Shown here: in pieces, positions 62,208 to 64,000 of the stretch
Layout: each line of letters opens with the position of its first letter
How positions within the stretch are numbered: position 1 is the stretch's first letter
Assembly (NCBI RefSeq): GCF_030317205.1
Contig: NZ_JASZYB010000001.1
Span: 2,232,001-2,296,000 of the forward strand
Direction of reading: 5' to 3'
Source: Variovorax sp. J2L1-78
GTDB taxonomy: Bacteria > Pseudomonadota > Gammaproteobacteria > Burkholderiales > Burkholderiaceae_C
DNA length: 64,000 nucleotides
The notes under the pieces: model-generated
What the model saw: only the letters and a program-made list of their open reading frames with translations
Databases searched by the model: none
What the model was told of the DNA's origin: nothing
Made by a program: the position numbers and the translations under genes

Positions 62208-63194
62208 TCACGGCGGCGGCAGCAGCACCCGCGACTGAATGTCGAAGGGCACACCGGCCGGCACGGGCGGGTCGCCGTCCTTGCGACGGGTCAGCAGCCC
62301 GTACTTCGACTCGATGAAATAGACGCGGTCGCCCAGCACAGCACCAGACGATGGGTCGTTCAGCCCCGTCACCACGGTCTGCAAACCGAGCTTCGTGCCG
62401 TCGATGCGGGCCACGGTGATCTGTCCACCATACGGCCCGTCACCGAAGGCATTGCTCTCGAACAACACCAGTCGGCCGGGCTTCCAGGCACGGATCGCAT
62501 CGACGTTCTTCATCGTGCGCGGTGCCTCGATGCGCGAGATCTCGCCAGCCTGCCCATCAGCGCCGAGACCGATGCGCAGCAGGTGCGGCGCCGCGGCCAC
62601 CAGGCTCACGTAGACATCGCGCCCACCATCGATGGCGATGCCGTTCAGGCCCTTGTACGGCCCGTCTCCGGCCAGCGCCGGGTCTTCCTTCCAGACCGTG
62701 AGCGCGGCGGCGCCAGGCGCAAGCCGCAGCACGCGCGGATGAAAGGAATCCGTCACATAGAGATTTCCCCGTGCGTCCTGCACCAGATCGTTGCAATAGC
62801 CCTCGTCGGGCATCGCATAGCTCGCGCGCGGCGCACCGGTGGCCAGGTCGTAGCGCTTGAGCGCGCTCGGCGTCTGCGGCACGGTGGTGAAGCCGCTGTT
62901 GCCTGAGCAGACCCACAGGGCCTGGTGTCGGGCGTCCACCAACACGCCCTGCCCGTTCGCCAGTCCGTTGCTGCCTGGCTTCACCAGCACCTCGGCCTTT
63001 GGCGCCACACCGCGCTTCAGCCGTGCAACCGCGCCCTGGCGCCAGCTGCCGACGTAGAACGTGCCGTCCGAGCCGATGGCCACGCTCTCCGGGTACCAGT
63101 CTTCGGGCAGCGCCTGCACGACAGGCGGTGCGGCGATGGCCGCTGTCGTGACGAGCGCAAGCAGCGCGCCGGCCAGCCGTGTGCGCCTGCTCAT
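62208..63194 (-). CDS. Exported SMP-30/NHL-type beta-propeller protein
   Basis: 328 residues. Signal peptide (MSRRTRLAGALLALVTTAAI, cleavage near AAPPVV), then repeated propeller blades such as YPESVAIGSDGTFYVGSWRQ, NDLVQDARGNLYVTDSFHPR and GLNGIAIDGGRDVYVSL. Resembles the SMP-30/strictosidine-synthase-like fold, but the metal-binding residues cannot be assigned with confidence. ATG at 63194 overlaps the stop of the upstream SDR (ATGA); a GTG at 63200 is possible. Function unknown, perhaps a periplasmic lactonase. Confidence 0.78.
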   Translation of the reverse strand: MSRRTRLAGALLALVTTAAIAAPPVVQALPEDWYPESVAIGSDGTFYVGSWRQGAVARLKRGVAPKAEVLVKPGSNGLANGQGVLVDARHQALWVCSGNSGFTTVPQTPSALKRYDLATGAPRASYAMPDEGYCNDLVQDARGNLYVTDSFHPRVLRLAPGAAALTVWKEDPALAGDGPYKGLNGIAIDGGRDVYVSLVAAAPHLLRIGLGADGQAGEISRIEAPRTMKNVDAIRAWKPGRLVLFESNAFGDGPYGGQITVARIDGTKLGLQTVVTGLNDPSSGAVLGDRVYFIESKYGLLTRRKDGDPPVPAGVPFDIQSRVLLPPP

Positions 63195-63796
63195 TGCCAC
63201 ACGCGAAACACGCGCCCCGTCAGCGGTCCTTCGACGCTGCGCACGTAAGCCAGCGCCACGCGCGCGGCCGGTACGGTTTCAACGCCAGGAAAGAGCGCAC
63301 CATACGCCGCCGACGATTCGGTCAGCAGCGTCGGACTCACCGCATTGATGCGCAGGCCGCGCGGCAGCTCGATCGCTGCGCCCAGCACGAATCCCTCGAC
63401 CGCCGCATTCACGGCAGCCGCATTGCTCCCACCGCGAACCGGGTCATCGGCGGCGACGCCCGTGGTCAAGGTGATCGAGCCACCGTCATTCAACACGTGC
63501 TGGCCGAGCAACGCGAGCCGCACCTGGCCCAGCAGCTTGTCCTGCAGGCCGACATTGAAGTTCGCCGGCGTCATCTCGACCAGCGGGCCGAAGAACAGGC
63601 CACCCGCCGCCGAGACGATCGCATCGACACGCCCGACCGCCGCATACAGCGCATCGACGCTGGCGTCGCTCGTGATGTCGACCTGCAGCTCGCCGCGCGT
63701 ACGGCCCACACGCACCACCTCGTGCCCGCGTGCGGCCAGTGCTTGTGCCGCCGCGCTGCCCACAGCGCCCGTCGCGCCCACAACAAGAACCTTCAT
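63191..63796 (-). CDS. Short-chain dehydrogenase-like protein
   Basis: 201 residues with a Rossmann cofactor loop GATGAVGSAAAQAL at the N-terminus (after MKVLVV) and the SDR order AAGGLFFG, LTTGVAADD, GGSNAAAVNAAVEGF. The usual YxxxK tyrosine is replaced by an asparagine/alanine stretch (SNAAAVNAA), so it may be a non-catalytic or altered SDR; this variant is seen in short-chain proteins next to LysR genes. Start at 63796 follows GAGG. Divergent from a LysR gene. Confidence 0.8.
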   Translation of the reverse strand: MKVLVVGATGAVGSAAAQALAARGHEVVRVGRTRGELQVDITSDASVDALYAAVGRVDAIVSAAGGLFFGPLVEMTPANFNVGLQDKLLGQVRLALLGQHVLNDGGSITLTTGVAADDPVRGGSNAAAVNAAVEGFVLGAAIELPRGLRINAVSPTLLTESSAAYGALFPGVETVPAARVALAYVRSVEGPLTGRVFRVWQ

Positions 63797-63836
63797 GGAG
63801 AACCTCGCCAAAGTGAATCAGGAAGCGGCGATTGTT

Positions 63837-63899
63837 TTGCGAACCATCGATTTGATAAATTGCCATCCGGTTCGCTCATTCGAAACTCGAGGTTCGCAA
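63837..63899. promoter_or_regulatory. GCGAACC/GGTTCGC repeats before the LysR gene
   Basis: TTGCGAACC at 63837-63845 and its inverse GGTTCGCAA at 63891-63899 flank a third inverted half-site GGTTCGC at 63869-63875. All lie in the 104-bp space between the SDR and LysR start codons. LysR-type regulators bind such spaced dyads, so this is the probable operator. Confidence 0.55.
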
Positions 63900-63900
63900 T

Positions 63901-64000
63901 ATGGACAAGCTACGCGCCATGGAGGTCTTTGCCGCCACGGTCGACGCGGGCAGCTTCGCCGCTGCAGCGGAGGCGCTCGACCTGTCGGCGGTGATGGTCG
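63901..64000 (+). CDS. LysR-family transcriptional regulator (5' end only)
   Basis: Only the first 33 codons are in the window: MDKLRAMEVFAATVDAGSFA followed by AAAEALDLSAVMV, the start of a LysR winged helix. Divergent from the SDR, so it probably controls the SDR and beta-propeller pair. The inducer-binding domain lies beyond the right edge. Confidence 0.9.
   Translation, partial: MDKLRAMEVFAATVDAGSFAAAAEALDLSAVMV

Overview
The window is about 68% GC by eye, densely coded, and looks like chromosome of a betaproteobacterium of the family Comamonadaceae, most likely Variovorax or a close relative. The basis is the gene families: several Bug-type solute-binding proteins, a Liv branched-chain ABC operon, a PiuC/TonB iron locus, an oxidative hexuronate pathway and organosulfur genes. 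The genus is an inference. I see no rRNA, tRNA, CRISPR array, transposase, phage gene or replication origin. About 52 protein genes are called. No gene-free stretch exceeds about 255 bp; the two longest are 16264-16516, which is full of inverted repeats, and 6789-7038, in which I see nothing specific.

Layout. 1-2131: 4-hydroxyphenylpyruvate dioxygenase (cut by the left edge), a divergent Lrp/AsnC regulator and a small unknown gene. 2190-6788: a Liv ABC operon (binding protein, LivH, LivM, LivG, LivF). 7039-12337: a glutathione transferase, a cardiolipin synthase, an unusual ROK-type kinase whose halves appear circularly permuted, and a binding protein-permease fusion of the OpuB/osmoprotectant type. 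12372-18398: cytochrome b561 with a PepSY partner, then an iron locus (PiuC-like hydroxylase, TonB receptor, mini Fur-like regulator, FTR1 permease) and a glutathione transferase.

18494-35085 is a two-armed hexuronate/aldarate catabolic region around a GntR/FadR-type regulator. It encodes uronate dehydrogenase, two lactonases, galactarate dehydratase, glucarate dehydratase, 5-keto-4-deoxyglucarate dehydratase and 2-oxoglutarate semialdehyde dehydrogenase. Together these give a full route from galacturonate or glucuronate to 2-oxoglutarate. Uptake is probably by the TRAP transporter encoded within it. Three Bug-type binding proteins without membrane partners are also present. A palindrome with arms GTTGT/ACAAC sits at the divergent promoter.

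35105-38593 is a second iron operon (TonB receptor, PepSY membrane protein, small membrane protein) behind a clear Fur-box-like palindrome. 38685-41677 holds a kynurenine-formamidase-like hydrolase, a CNNM/CBS protein and ApaH. 41681-52959 is a divergent organosulfur region. The minus arm has three SsuA/NMT1-type binding proteins, an SsuD-like monooxygenase, a class II aldolase, an ABC permease and ATPase, and a membrane-anchored cytochrome c. The plus arm has an acyl-CoA-dehydrogenase-like flavoprotein, a cysteine-dioxygenase-family enzyme and a multi-domain rhodanese. 52946-57138 is a binding protein gene overlapping a PAS-GGDEF-EAL gene. The rest (57295-64000) is housekeeping: RhlE helicase, a zinc metallopeptidase, Dcd, guanine deaminase, a beta-propeller protein, an SDR and the start of a LysR regulator.
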